This document shows positions 48,216 through 60,114 of a DNA stretch of 64,000 nucleotides, piece by piece; position 1 is the stretch's first letter, and each line of letters opens with the position of its first letter. The stretch comes from Daldinia sp. FL1419. Its lineage: Eukaryota; Ascomycota; Sordariomycetes; Xylariales; Hypoxylaceae. The notes below the pieces were generated by a model. That model saw only the letters and a program-made list of their open reading frames with translations. It was not told the DNA's origin and ran no database searches. The DNA is taken from assembly GCA_025201765.1 (NCBI GenBank), contig MU623346.1, forward strand, positions 434,001 through 498,000. The letters run 5' to 3'. The position numbers were made by a program, and so were the translations under genes.

Positions 48216-50141
48216 CACGAAGTTTGTGTCAAAAGTGGACCAAAACAGGCGGCCGAGAGTTTGTTTCAGTTTGTTTCCTTATTTTCTCCTTTGTATAGTT
48301 GATTATAGGGTGATTAGGTGTTCCTCGCGTACGCCGTATGTCGTGCGGGACGTCGATTAACAAACATCGTGGGGCCTGGCGCCTTGTTATTACAAGGACA
48401 GTTAATGCCTTATATGATAGGATGCCCTTAGGCTTTTAACCCCTCGTACTAAGTTACTTAGTATCTTCGAGAGGTGGGCGCGGAATAACAAATTTCTTTT
48501 TCGTCTCCGGGCGCGGGAGGAAACTCGTTAAATAGTTGCTGGTTTGGGCCCTAGCAGCTAGAAATCAGGGCAGGCCATAGTCCACTCGTTCCAGCGCAAG
48601 AAGTACTACTATGACAAACCTCTCATCGGTGACTAGTCACTGTGTGATCGATATTACTTATAGAAAGGTTTGACAAGGTAATTTCAGTGACAAGCGCGGA
48701 CACATAGCTCGAGTAGCTCTGCATTTCTGGATAGCCGTTGAGATGGTGTTACTTTGCGATTGCGAATGGCTGGAATATACAAGTGATTGTAGAACGAAGA
48801 AGAAAACAGTCTAGAATTATGCTAGCATTCGAATCAAATGAAGACACTATTAAAAGACGTGACAACTTTGACGTCAATTGAATCCGAATGATGTTACCAG
48901 ATATGATTATGGCAGTATGGCCAGTGCAACCCTAGACTCGAGTGTACGGAAGGTCTTGGTTGTTGATTGATGGAGAATAAAAAGTGACGTACGTTAGGTA
49001 ATGGGTTGTCAGATCTCGATAAAACCTCTTACTGCATTAACCTATGGAGGTACCTGTGTAGAAGGAGGTACTTGACCTTAGGTATTTGCGTTATAGGTAG
49101 TTTGTACGTAATGTTCCTTCCCGATACCTGATCCAAGATTTCGGGTCAGGCGCTGCTACCAACATGCTGCCAACAAGGAAGGAAATCGCTTCCATTAAAA
49201 TCATCCCAAGCTCCTTGCTTCAAGTTTCCAGCCACCTTAATTAAATAGAAGTCACCACCAGCCTCACAGATTTGTCCCGGCAAAGCTGTGCCGGACGCGC
49301 CGGGTCCACCTATTAGAGCCAAAACAGGTCAAGCTGCCTCTTTTGAGCCACTTGGCTTGGCGCTATTTGGGTCCGATTCACCCAGCTTTACGGGGACTAA
49401 ACTCAATTAACTCTAGCGTGGGACACCGCTGGTCGCATCTTAACGTCGCAACGCCAAGCGGTCAGTAATCCACCTACCAGATGCCATTACCAAAACGCCC
49501 ATATGCCTATGAAAGCATCACCTCACCTTAGCCAGCTCATATGCACATAGGTACCTACAATTCACATTCGTATTCAAGGTCTGGAACCCTGTTTGTTCCA
49601 CCGTATTCCATTTTCCTGGCAGGTGTCATTCGCATCAATCGTATTTTTTCTTTTCAGTCGGAGATGACGAAGATGCGTCGGCGTAAATATTCCATATTCC
49701 ATACCCATGTGGCCATGCTGCCCTACTGCCCTGCTGGCCTGCTGCCGTGATCTTACGTGGGCCATGAATATATTGGGTGGTTGGACCTCTCTTCTTTTCT
49801 CTTCACTTCCCATACCTCCCAAAGCTTTCCATTGCTATTCTTACCCATAGCAGTTGCATGCATATTTTCTGCAGTTTGTAGAACCCTTTCTTTTACCATT
49901 TTGGCAAAAGATAGTCTTTCTTTTGCGCATAACGTTGTACAATCCCGTACATTCGCCATCGCTATCGAGGGGTCGGTCCGAGGCATCATTCCGCGGATCT
50001 CTGCATTGCACCCACCAGCCATAATCTGCTTCCTATACCAGTGTAACCAATAGCTTGTGCCTTGACCTAGAGTTCTGGGATTTGTTTCTCCTCCCGAATA
50101 CACCATCCCCCATATCCTTGTACATACATGCTTCAGCTATA
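48216..50141. other. 1.9 kb spacer before the GH16 gene
   Basis: No recognisable gene. Has GGTACC/AGGTAC words at 49040-49090 and 49547-49557, plus pyrimidine-rich DNA at 49788-49850. The likely leader of the GH16 gene occupies the last 100-200 bases. Confidence 0.5.
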
Positions 50142-51341
50142 ATGGCTTCTTCAATCCGGAGATGCGCCGTACTGGCCGCCGCGCTATTCTCAAGCAAGAC
50201 TATAGCCCAAACATACTCATCATGTAATCCGTTAAGTTCAAGTAAGCCGATCATCCCAACCTCTCAAGTTGACACTTCAAGGACTTACACTCCAAAGCTT
50301 GCCCTGCCGACACTGCCCTCGGCATGGCCATTGACGTCGACTTCACCCAAGGAGAAGTGAATTCGTTTACCAAATCAGGCGGCGAACCTACCTACGGCTC
50401 CGATGGCGTAACGTTCACGGTTAGGCAAAGTGGTGATGCGCCACAGCTCACTTCCGTCTTCTACATCATGTTTGGCCGAGTCGAGCTCAGCTTAAAAGCA
50501 GCCCCCGGGGCCGGTATTGTGTCTTCCTTCGTATTGCAATCCGACTGCCTCGACGAAATCGACTGGGAATGGCTAGGTGCCGACTCGACGGAGGTACAAT
50601 CGAATTACTTCGGAAAAGGCATAACTGCCTCATATAACCGTGGCCAATTTCATGAAATGGGAGACAACCAGGGCAACTTCGTTACCTATGTCATAGATTG
50701 GACTAGCGATAGGATCGTCTGGACCGTAGATGGAACCGTGGTGCGAACACTCGAAGCTTCGGACGCCGAGCAAGGCCAATATCCTCAAACACCGATGCAG
50801 GTTAAATTCGGCGCATGGTCCGGAGGCGATTCTAGTAACTCTCAAGGCACAATTGATTGGGCGCGTGGTCCTACCGACTATTCCCAGGGCCCTTTTAGTA
50901 TGAGCGTCAAGAGCGTCAAGGTAACGGATTACAGCACAGGCCACTCTTACACTTACGGCGACACTTCCGGTACATGGCAATCCATCCAGGCAGATGGCGG
51001 CGAAGTTAATGGTAATTTGGGCAATGCTGGCACCCTTACTACCACAGCGGTTGCGAGCGGCTCAACTGCGACTGGCTCGGCTAATGTTCCTGCCGGTGGC
51101 ATAGGCGGTTCAGATAACCAAGGCTCGACCTCTTCTAACAACTTACCTGAGGGCTGGGTTATGACTTCGGAAGGGAAGATAGTGCCATCAAGTTCGACCA
51201 TATTGCGTACGTTTGCAAATCCCATCCCCCTTATTGCTGAGATGAGACTAATATATGGACTGTTTAGGCCCTACTTACCCCTTTATTTTCACCTTTACCC
51301 TCTGTGCTATGTTTGCGAGTACTCGTAGGTTTTGGCCTTGA
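50142..51341 (+). CDS. Crh-type cell-wall transglycosylase/glucanase (GH16)
   Basis: Family members link chitin to beta-glucan at the fungal cell surface. Three exons close in frame to 360 aa: 50142-50241, 50298-51206 and 51268-51341. A signal peptide covers roughly MASSIRRCAVLAAALFSSKTIA. The mature start YSSCNPLSSTCPADTALGMA has the conserved cysteines. The GH16 catalytic signature DEIDWEWLG puts the nucleophile and acid/base at Glu120 and Glu124. YVIDWTSDRIVWTVDGTVVR and GAWSGGDSSNSQGTIDWARG match the Crh subgroup. The C-terminal part is a Gly/Ser/Thr-rich linker, ending after the last intron in a hydrophobic segment TYPFIFTFTLCAMFAS. This fits a GPI-anchor signal, although basic and aromatic residues follow it (TRRFWP). 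No separate chitin-binding module is seen. Confidence 0.92.
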
Positions 51342-52633
51342 GGTGCTGCAATATCATAGCCATGCCGATATGGACTGTGGAGTAAGAAGCGTCAAAAGCA
51401 AGAAAGTAATATCATGAGGATACGGTTTCTTATGACCAGAAGATTTTACGTTTTACGAACGAGCGCATCACAAGCTCTCCTGCATCGGAGCCCTCCGAAT
51501 ATGAGTAAAGATAGTTGCGGGAACTGAAGATTATGTCCGTCCAATTTTATGATTTCGTCTCTTTTCGCCAATCGACTGGCTCGTCGATACGAGCCCACTG
51601 GCCCCGGCCCGACGCACCCAGGACTATAGTATATACGCCATAAACTAGATTTCACTCAAAGACTCTGGGGCGGAAGGGCTGTGCGCATGTAGGGACAACT
51701 GCCTCTTCGGGATTTGCTATCTAGAGAGCGCAATTGCAACGTCAGCTTGCGTAGAAGATTCACCGCCCTATCACTAGGCCTACGGAGCCCCGACGCCGGG
51801 ATATGGAACAGAGTCATAAGGGCTGAACCAATCTCTATCGAGTATTTGGGGGGGGTCTCTACCACGTCATTTATTCATTGCATATTTTTGATACCTGTGA
51901 TGATTTTTCCTTGATCATACACAGCTTATTACAGACAGTTTGTAATATTGTAAACAGACGTCTATGGAGATAAATTAGACATCGACTCGGGTCATGGGAT
52001 AGGGGAGTACTGGGACTGGCATCTGCAAAAGAAGGGCGTATAATGGAGAAAACAACAGTACGAAACTAGACTAGATACGGATGGTTGTTGTAGATAAGAT
52101 ACGACAAGGCATCGTACATAGGGCGCCGCATGCATTATGACACCGGAAAATAGCACGGTTTAGCATATAGATTAGAGTCGGAAGGAGAGAGTTATAACGT
52201 AATCGATGATTATGTCCGTATAATCCCAGGAGCGTATTAGCCTAGTGAATGCCGAATTTAAGCATATTGTGTAAGATCACGCACTACGTATTCGGATTGG
52301 CATTTGGAGATTGTTACGAGATGGAAATACTATAAGTACTTTAGTATAGTGTACTATGAGAGCACTATGGTTTACGTATGACCTAAAACGTCAATGGGTG
52401 ATGCAAACCGGGGGATGGTATTGGTTACCTAAGGCCGGCTACAATCGGCCGGGGTCCCACTATCGTCCCCCGTTATCGCACCGAGGTCCGTGTGATTTGG
52501 TGAACAAAGGAAACCCGCGAAATATTGACAACTCAACTAAAAAAATCCTTGGACCACGAGTCCACGCCTTTGCGGATCTATTAGGTAATCCTTAGCTCTA
52601 GGACGGTTAATATATCTTGTTCTCCCGGACATC
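51342..52633. other. 1.3 kb spacer before the aminotransferase
   Basis: AT-rich 3' flank of the GH16 gene plus the aminotransferase promoter region. Small open frames have no conserved motifs. G9 run near 51847. Confidence 0.5.
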
Positions 52634-53114
52634 ATGGCGAGGTTTAACTGCTGCAATTCGTATCGGACTCTCTTGTCGGTATCGCTTGTTCGTCCGACTC
52701 GTCGCTTTGGAACGGCTTCTGGCACGAACGCGTTTTCTACTAGTTCTAGACGCCTTCAGTCTGCGAGTACTGCCGACGCGATGCTGGTGGAGAAAGAACC
52801 GGCTAATGGTCAACTGGCTAACGAGCCGTTGACGATAGATGGTATCAAGGAGCGGAGGGCGAAGGCGGGAAAGCTGGTCGCTCCTACGGCCTCGTATTCG
52901 GATAGTGATATGTTTAAATCTCCCGTGAGAGACTTGCTGTCTTCTTTTCTATATCTTATTACATCACCTTCGGTACGGTCATCTCACTAACATTTATTAT
53001 GAATGCTGCTATAGCAAGCATACTACAACAAACCTAAAGCTAAACGATGGGATCGTGAGTCGACTTATATTACTTGAGCTGCCTCACTTACGTACACTCT
53101 CTCCCTCCCACTCC

Positions 53115-53164
<50 letters not shown>

Positions 53165-54712
53165 ATGATAATTATGACATACAACATACCTAACATCTTC
53201 ACCAGACCACCTAAGCCAAGAGTCCCTAGCCCGCGAAGCCTGCGTGCTCAAGCTGGCCGCGAAACACCTCAAAAAGCCCGGGCTAATCTCCCTCGGCGGG
53301 GGCCTTCCCTCCGCCGAGAACTTCCCCATCGACTCGCTGAGCATGCGCGTGCCCACGCCGCCACACTTCACGGAATCCGCGACGGCGGTTTCCGGGCAGG
53401 AGGTGCGGATCGGGAAGTACGACGCGGCGCGGGGCGAGAACGGTGGGGTGTACGATCTATCCATCGCGATGAACTACGGGCAGAGTATCGGCTCCGCGCA
53501 GTTGCTAAGATGGGTCACCGAGCACACGGAGCTCGTGCACCGCGGAATCCCCTACGCGGACTGGCGGTGCGCGCTTACGATCGGGAGCACGGGCGCGCTG
53601 GAGCAGGCTCTGCGGATGCTTTGCGATCGCGCGCGGGGCGACGCCATACTTACCGAAGAATACAGTTTTTCCACCGCCCTAGAAACCACCGCTCCGCTAG
53701 GCATCAAGGTTTGCGGGGTGAAGATGGACGGGCAGGGGTTGTTGCCCGAGAGCATGGATGAGATACTTTCGTCGTGGGATGAGAAATCCCGGGGCGCGAG
53801 GAAACCAACTGTCTTGTATACCGTGCCTTCGGGCCAGAATCCTACCGGGGCTACGCAGAGCGAGGCGAGGAGGAGGGATATTTATGCCGTGTGCAGGAAA
53901 CATGACGTGTTTATCCTCGAGGACGAGCCGTATTATTTCCTGCAGATGCAGCCGTATACGGGGGCTAATGCACCTGATATCCCACCCCCGGAGACTGTGG
54001 AGGAGTTTTTGAGTAATCTGGTCCCTAGTCTTCTCAGCATGGACGTAGACGGGCGTGTTATGCGCCTGGACTCGTTTAGCAAAGTCGTAGTGCCGGGATC
54101 CCGCGTCGGTTGGATCACGGCTAGCGAGCAGATCGTCGAGAGATATATCCGACACGCGGAATGTTGTAGTCAAGGGCCCAGCGGACTCGCCCAGATTCTC
54201 ATGTATAAGCTTGTGGATGAGACATGGGGACACGAGGGGTATCTAAAATGGCTAATGCACTTGCGGCTCGAGTATACTCGGCGCCGTGACACAATCCTCG
54301 CTGCGTGTGAGAAACACTTACCCCGGGACATCGTGAGTTGGGTCCCGCCCGCCGCCGGCATGTTCGTAAGTTCTCCCCTCCCCCCTTTCCTATATCCTCC
54401 TTTCCCGCCCCCCATCTCTAGAACTAATAAATCCCCTTTCCCCAGCTCTGGCTCAAAGTAGACCATACCCGCCACCCCCTCGCCGCCCAAAAATCCATCC
54501 TCGAGATCGAAGAAGCCATCTTCAACACGTGCATCGAGAAAGGCGTCCTCGCTATCCGAGGATCCTGGTTCCGCGCGGAGCGGGACCAACCCCCCAGCGG
54601 TCTCTTCTTCCGAACCACATTTGCCGCCGCCTCCGAGGCCGCTATGGACGCGGCTATCGAGCGTTTCGGCGCCGCCGTACGCGAGAACTTTGCCGTTGCT
54701 GCGGAGAGCTAG
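52634..54712 (+). CDS. aro8: Aro8-type aromatic amino acid / 2-aminoadipate aminotransferase (class I/II, PLP)
   Basis: PLP enzyme of fold type I. Close relatives interconvert Phe/Tyr/Trp or 2-aminoadipate with their keto acids. Four exons close in frame to 585 aa: 52634-52924, 53015-53054, 53206-54365 and 54446-54712. The short second exon supplies YYNKPKAKRWD. Core motifs are PGLISLGGGLPSAENFP, YGQSIGSAQLL, TIGSTGALEQALRM, YTVPSGQNPTGAT and ILEDEPYYFLQ. The PLP lysine lies in DSFSKVVVPGSRVGW (Lys403). The C-terminal exon begins LWLKVDHTRHPL and ends AVRENFAVAAES. The first ~48 residues have many Arg and Ser and no acidic residue (RRFGTASGTNAFSTSSRRLQ), resembling a mitochondrial presequence, whereas yeast Aro8 is cytosolic. 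Kynurenine aminotransferase is an alternative function. Confidence 0.92.
53119..53164. repeat. CA/TA compound microsatellite inside an intron
   Basis: Fourteen CA units followed by about nine TA units, lying entirely in intron 2 (53055-53205) of the aminotransferase gene. Likely length-polymorphic. Confidence 0.95.
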
Positions 54713-55914
54713 GCGGATCACCCGCTTGCTCTCGATGCTAGATGGACGCATGGGTACCTAGGTACTTGCTCGCTTACTTGACGGTTTGCCGCCGCCGGAG
54801 TTGAGGTTTGAGGTCGGAGTTAGAAAGAAGCAGGATATTTATTATATCACCTCGGTCGTGTCCTTAGATATGCATACACCCGCCTGTCCGCTCACCCATC
54901 ACACTGCCTACCTACCTAGAGATTCATATCCGTTAGCCTTAGCCGCCTAGCCTTAGAGAGAACAGCGCAGCTGCGGATTACCATAGCATATAGCAAGTTT
55001 AGCAAATTCCTATTTTTTTCCCTTCGCATTTTAAGCCGCATAGGATTCACATACATAAGCCACAGTAGATGAGCAGGCCAAGGGGGGCCCGTATCCGGCT
55101 CCAGCCCGCGCACGGCTCGACCGGCGAATCAAGATACACGGGCGCGGTGATGCATGACGTAGGAGCCATGGGGGTGAGGTCTAATATATCGAATTAACCT
55201 GTATGGTCGAGTGCTACGTCGATGCCTAGCTGATGTGTAACAAGCGCATAGTATTGGTTCTTCGACGTTCCATATAAACCCACGATCGATCCTAGGTAGG
55301 CTATTAAAACTTGGATAGGTGTACGCACCACATATTCTGCCTTATCAAACTACTGCGAACAGCTAGATGGATATATTGTCTTGCCAATGTTTTCGCGCCG
55401 GATCCATTCCAATTGGTCTCCTAGCCTGCATGTAACCTGTAGCCTGCCTACCTTCTACCCAAGGTAGACGTCATATACGTTTGTACGAACACTACTTCAC
55501 AAGGTCAACCCAAGTTTTAAAAAATTAATGCATCGTATTTCTGTCTACCTAGAATATCCTCTAGAAACGACATAATTCGAGTTGTCCATGAACCGACCCC
55601 GACAGCTCGCACCCCCCGGAATGCACCGCGCCATGCTAAAGTACCTGGCTCGTCCGATCATGCTCGTCGATCGTAGCTGGTCATGCTGTAGAAGTATTTT
55701 TGATCTCTCCTTTCGTAAGCCCTCGCCCTTGCGCCTCCCCCCTTTCTCTTGTCCGCTAGTCTTCTGAGACCTCCACAACCGCTACTGGTTCTTCTCTCTT
55801 ATCTAGGCCTCTCTAACCGCTGAACGCCATTGGCGAGATGTGTACTATACAATAAATATACTAATGATATGCTAGAGTAATGTTAAAAGATAGGTAGATA
55901 GGCAGCTCGGGGCT
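54713..55914. other. Convergent spacer between aminotransferase and TOP1
   Basis: 1.2 kb of 3' flanks. TACCTAGGTA palindrome at 54754-54763 and CTACC steps at 54906-54917. No gene supported; a 77-codon minus-strand frame at 55545-55778 has no conserved motif. Confidence 0.5.
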
Positions 55915-58900
55915 TTAGAACTCCCAGTTATCGTCGTCCTCTACCGACTTGATAGCCCAGTTGAACTTCTCACGCAGTGTCTTAGAGAAGAACTTCTCAA
56001 TAGGAACGTCAAACTTCTTGGCAAAGACAACGGTAAGACGGGGATCAATGTAGTTCTAGACACTAAGTTAGCTTACTCCTCAATAAAATTATGCTTTTAA
56101 TATAACTCACAATCTTGGAGGTGCCGAGAGCGACTTCTTTGTTGCCGTCGCGGTCAGCAGCTTGAAGCTCCAGAGTTCTAATGCGTTCTTCTATCTTCTG
56201 GATGTTGTTCTCAATTTTCTCGACCGTCGGACCTCTTCCTTCGGCTTCCACCTTCTTGGTCTTGTTCTCTTTCTTGAACTTCTTTGCTAATTCGTCCGCA
56301 GCTTGAAGACGTTCCTTGAGCTCCTTGTCGGGGAAGGGTTTTTCGCCGTCCTCCTGGCGCTTCTGGTTATCCTTCTCGAACTTCTTTTGTATCTTCGTTC
56401 GTTGCTCTTCAACCAGGAAGTTTTGATGCTCTTGGATCCAAGACTCGTCGAGATCTGGGTCTAGTTCAAAAAATTCGGCGCCCTTCTTCTTCTTTTGCTT
56501 GGGGTCTACGTCGAGAAGCATCATCTTGTTACGCCATTTCTGATACTTAAGACCCTTGATACGATCACCGAGCTTTTCCATCTGTGCTTCGTGGCTTGCA
56601 CCAACAGTCCGCTTGTGATTACAAAGAATAGCGACCTCACGATTGCAGTCATTGTATAGTTTTATCTTTTCGGCCATAGTTGCATCCGAGACTTTCAGGT
56701 CCCTGAGCAGGTTTGCCATGGTATAAGAAGCATTGTATGTGCGGAAGACCTTTGCGGTTAGCCCCTGCATATAGGAGGAAAGATGTTTGTTCAGCTGTGT
56801 AGTGGTCAGGCGGTCGAAAATATCATCACCCTCCTTCTTTGGCGGCTTCTTGAATACTCGGAGGTTCTTGAACACCTGCCGGTCAACCGTTACCTCATCG
56901 TAGAACCGAATACTATCTTTACCTAAGAAATCGAAAATGACGGTATTAGGTTCTCGAAGAGTGACGTGTTCGTATTTGAGCGAACAGCAACCCACGGTCT
57001 CAGCCTCGTTCTCGGTATCTTTTTCGTTACCAGCTCTCAGGGCAAATTTATCGATCAGGTAGACAGCCGTAGCTCGCTGACGGTCAGCCATGGCTTCCGC
57101 TTTCAGATCCTTTGTATAGTCCTTGCGGATCCTTGCAATGTGCTTCTTCAGTTCTCGAGCCTTTTCGAACTTCTTGAAGTCACTCTGGCCTTTAACGGCG
57201 CTGGTCGCACCGAGCATAACATACTTATACGAACCATTGATGTTTTCTTGCCACATTGCTAACCACGTAGCTTTATTGTCGTGCTGGATAGCCTTCCATT
57301 TGTGGCCCTCGGGAGGAGCTGGAACCTTCGCATCCTTGCCGATATTGATGGTAATTTGTTCCGGCATGACTCGCTTCTTGACTTTACCAGTCTTGGGGTG
57401 CTCGCCACGACCACGGAACAGTCCAGGAGGTTCGACTCTGAAATTGCCGACCTTTTCTTTACGACCATCCCATTTGCAATACATGTAAGGGGCTTCGACC
57501 TTATCCCTCTCAGCTTTCTCAGCCTTCTTCTCGGCCGCTGGGCGAGCCTTCTTCGCCTCATTCTTGGCGTGGTAGTATTCGAAGATCGGCTTGAAGTCTA
57601 GCTTAGAAAACTCCTTGATATTGACCTTGTTGCCTTTTCGATCTGTTGCTCCACCTGTTCGGTCAAGTATCTCTTTGAAGTCGCTGAAGAAGTTCTTTTG
57701 GAAGGTAGGGTTCTCGACGTTGTGAGTTGAGTTAAGCATAGATCCAAAGAAACCAGCAACTTCCTCGGCTTCAACGTGGAGGTTGACCGGGGTACCATCG
57801 TAGATGAGCTTCACGTCCTTTGGGAGGGGTTCGTAAGGGGGAGGGAAGAGAACACCGTTGTGCTCAAGCGTCTTCCACTTGATACTGTCATCCTCTTTTT
57901 TAGGAGCATCCCACCAGCGGTATTCTTCTTCCTCATCTTCGCCTTCGCCTTCACCTGGCTCTTCGCTCACCTCCTTCTTGGCTTTCTTGGCAGGTGCCTT
58001 CTTGGCCGGGGTAGACTTTTCGGCTCTCGTATTCGCCTTGCCAGGAGCGGTCTTCACCTTCTTGCGAATAGGCGCGTCGGAATCGGACTCTTCCTTTTTG
58101 ACGCCATTGGCTTTCCCCTTTCCATTGACACCGTTGGATGGCCGCTTCTTCCCCTTGGCACCTGCTAGAGGTACGTCGTCGTCGGACTCATCCTTGATGG
58201 CCTTCTTGGGAGCAGACTTCTTCGCTTTGGCTTCGCTTGCATTGATGGCCTTTGCATCCCTTTCGGCGTTCTTCTCGATAGCCTTCCTCTTGTTGGCAAG
58301 TTTGACATTTAGAGGTTGGTCGTCGTCCGAATCCTCGAGCATGGCAGTTTCATCAGCAGCAGGCGGTAACTTAGTTTTTCTCTTGCTGAGAACCTCATCG
58401 TCGGAGTCATCGGAGACAACTTTTCTTTGACGTTTCGTCTGAATTGTGGGTTAGTATAGATGCCTGTACTTTACGTCACGGGTCCAGTGTAAATAAAATC
58501 TAACATACCAATCGCCCATCTTCGGACTCGGACGCGTCCTTGTAGCTCACATTGTTGGTAGAAGCCCGCGACTTGCGCTTTCCGTTGCCGTTAGTTTGAG
58601 GAGACGCATCGTCATTGACCGGACCATTGCGAATGGACATGGGAGCAGGCTTGGGTTTGGTAGCGCTACGGTTCATGGCTTTACTCAGGGTCTTGGAATT
58701 GCTCGAGGCTGCAGCTAAAATATTAGAAGGCGCGTTAGCATAAATAAGGTCGAGGTAAACTGTAAGGAATAGGTAGATAAGGTGCGGGTTCTCGAAGGCT
58801 GGATGAAGAGGTGCGAATCTGGCTTGTTGAGATGGCGCGAGGCAAGTGACACTAAGATGGTAGACTGTGTCATAAGAATAATAATAAAATAATATAAAAA

Positions 58901-58960
58901 AGCCCACTTACAATGACCGTTGGTACGAGCCAAGGGCATATCGTCGTCCGAGTCGGACAT
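55915..58960 (-). CDS. top1: DNA topoisomerase I (type IB)
   Basis: Relaxes supercoils by a transient 3'-phosphotyrosine nick in nuclear DNA. Four exons close in frame to 907 aa: 58960-58912, 58714-58509, 58438-56111 and 56055-55915. The first ~225 residues are the usual charged, disordered nuclear-localisation domain (MSDSDDDMPLARTNG, SDDSDDEVLSKRK, KKAPAKKAKKE). The core starts RWWDAPKKEDDSIKWKTLEH, with GVLFPPPYEPLPKDVKL, WDGRKEKVGNFRVEPPGLFR and LIDKFALRAGNEKDTE. A coiled-coil linker with many Lys/Glu lies at ~690-840. The catalytic tyrosine is in the last exon: SKI joins NYIDPRLTVVFAKKF, giving Tyr863. Intron 3 falls one codon before that tyrosine codon, so unspliced transcripts would lose activity. 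Exon 2 has two possible acceptors six bases apart. Full length, high confidence. Confidence 0.97.
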
Positions 58961-60114
58961 GTTGAGCGCGTAACGTCGGGTTGTCGCGAGTGCGTAGTGT
59001 TGACTTCGTAAGGGATTCGGATAAGAATTTAAAAATCGAGAAGTAAAGGTGCGAATAAAGAGAGCGCGAAAGAAGGGTTTAAAGTGCAGTTTTGCGATGT
59101 TGAAAGATGGAAAGGGTGGACCACACCGTAGTGCACCACCCTGTTCTATAAGATGAAGAGGACAGACAAGCAACGAGAGTAAAAGATGGGGGAGAAATTG
59201 GTGAGATTTAGGAAGGGGAAAAGTCAGAGACGACGAGTGTGAGGACTTGGAAAAGAAGGCTTCATTGGAAGTCTAGCCCGTTAGCCACAGGTTGAGTCCG
59301 CAGATGAATCCTATTGGTTAAGTGTTGTCCTTATGAGTGGAGAAGAAACAAGTAGGGACTGGGTAGGAAGAATCCAAGAATGCCCTGCTGCTGCGGCCGG
59401 CCTGGTCTGTTGCTACGTGCTGGCTGCTTGTGGTGGTAGTGTGGTAGTGCTAGGTAGAAAGCAAAGGAAAAAAAAATTGTTAGTGAACCTGTTCAAGACT
59501 TTCGAGACTGGTAAGAACTAGGTACGGTAAAGAGGAGCCCGAAATGGTTTAGGGCGGATCTGTACGAAGAAAGTGTACCTACGGTATAGTTAATAATAAG
59601 TCGTAGAAGAAGAATGATTAGATAATATAAACCTGCATGGGATTAAGTCGCTTCCGAATTAGTTACTAGTACATGCACCATGTATTGTTACCCACTACCT
59701 TACTAGTATGCAGGTAGGTACTATGTATTGTGTTTAGGTAGGTATCTAGGTACTGTGATTACCCGTATGTAAGTGCGCAAGGGCCACTGCAGCTAACTGT
59801 GCGTACATTACGAGAGAAGCAGCAAGATACAAAGTCACAAGGTACCTAACCTAGTACCTAGGAGATCTTGGCAGACGGTTAATCTGGGCCGAGAAATTTC
59901 CGGAGTGTGGGAAAGCGCAAGTGTGGCTCGGTCGGGAACTGAAGGAAAGAAGCTTTTGGTGGAAATAATACCAAAAGAGATTCAATCGAAACTTGAAACC
60001 TCCATCAAAAAATAATTGATCCGAGAGTCACCCCAATTGATTGCGCTTCCTTATCGCATCGCAATCAACCTTACCTAAGGGTTCAGGACACGACTCACCC
60101 TCCAGTTCTTCAAC
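58961..60114. other. Divergent spacer between TOP1 and the ATP synthase gamma gene
   Basis: 1.15 kb between two divergent housekeeping genes. Contains clusters of TAGGTA/TACCTA words at 59711-59756 and 59838-59868 and A-rich DNA at 59466-59476. No gene seen. Confidence 0.5.

Noticed and set aside
57776..58430. Plus-strand open frames of 130 and 190 codons
   Set aside because: Antisense shadows of the Lys/Glu/Asp-rich N-terminal domain of TOP1; rich in Ser/Leu/Phe only because of that.
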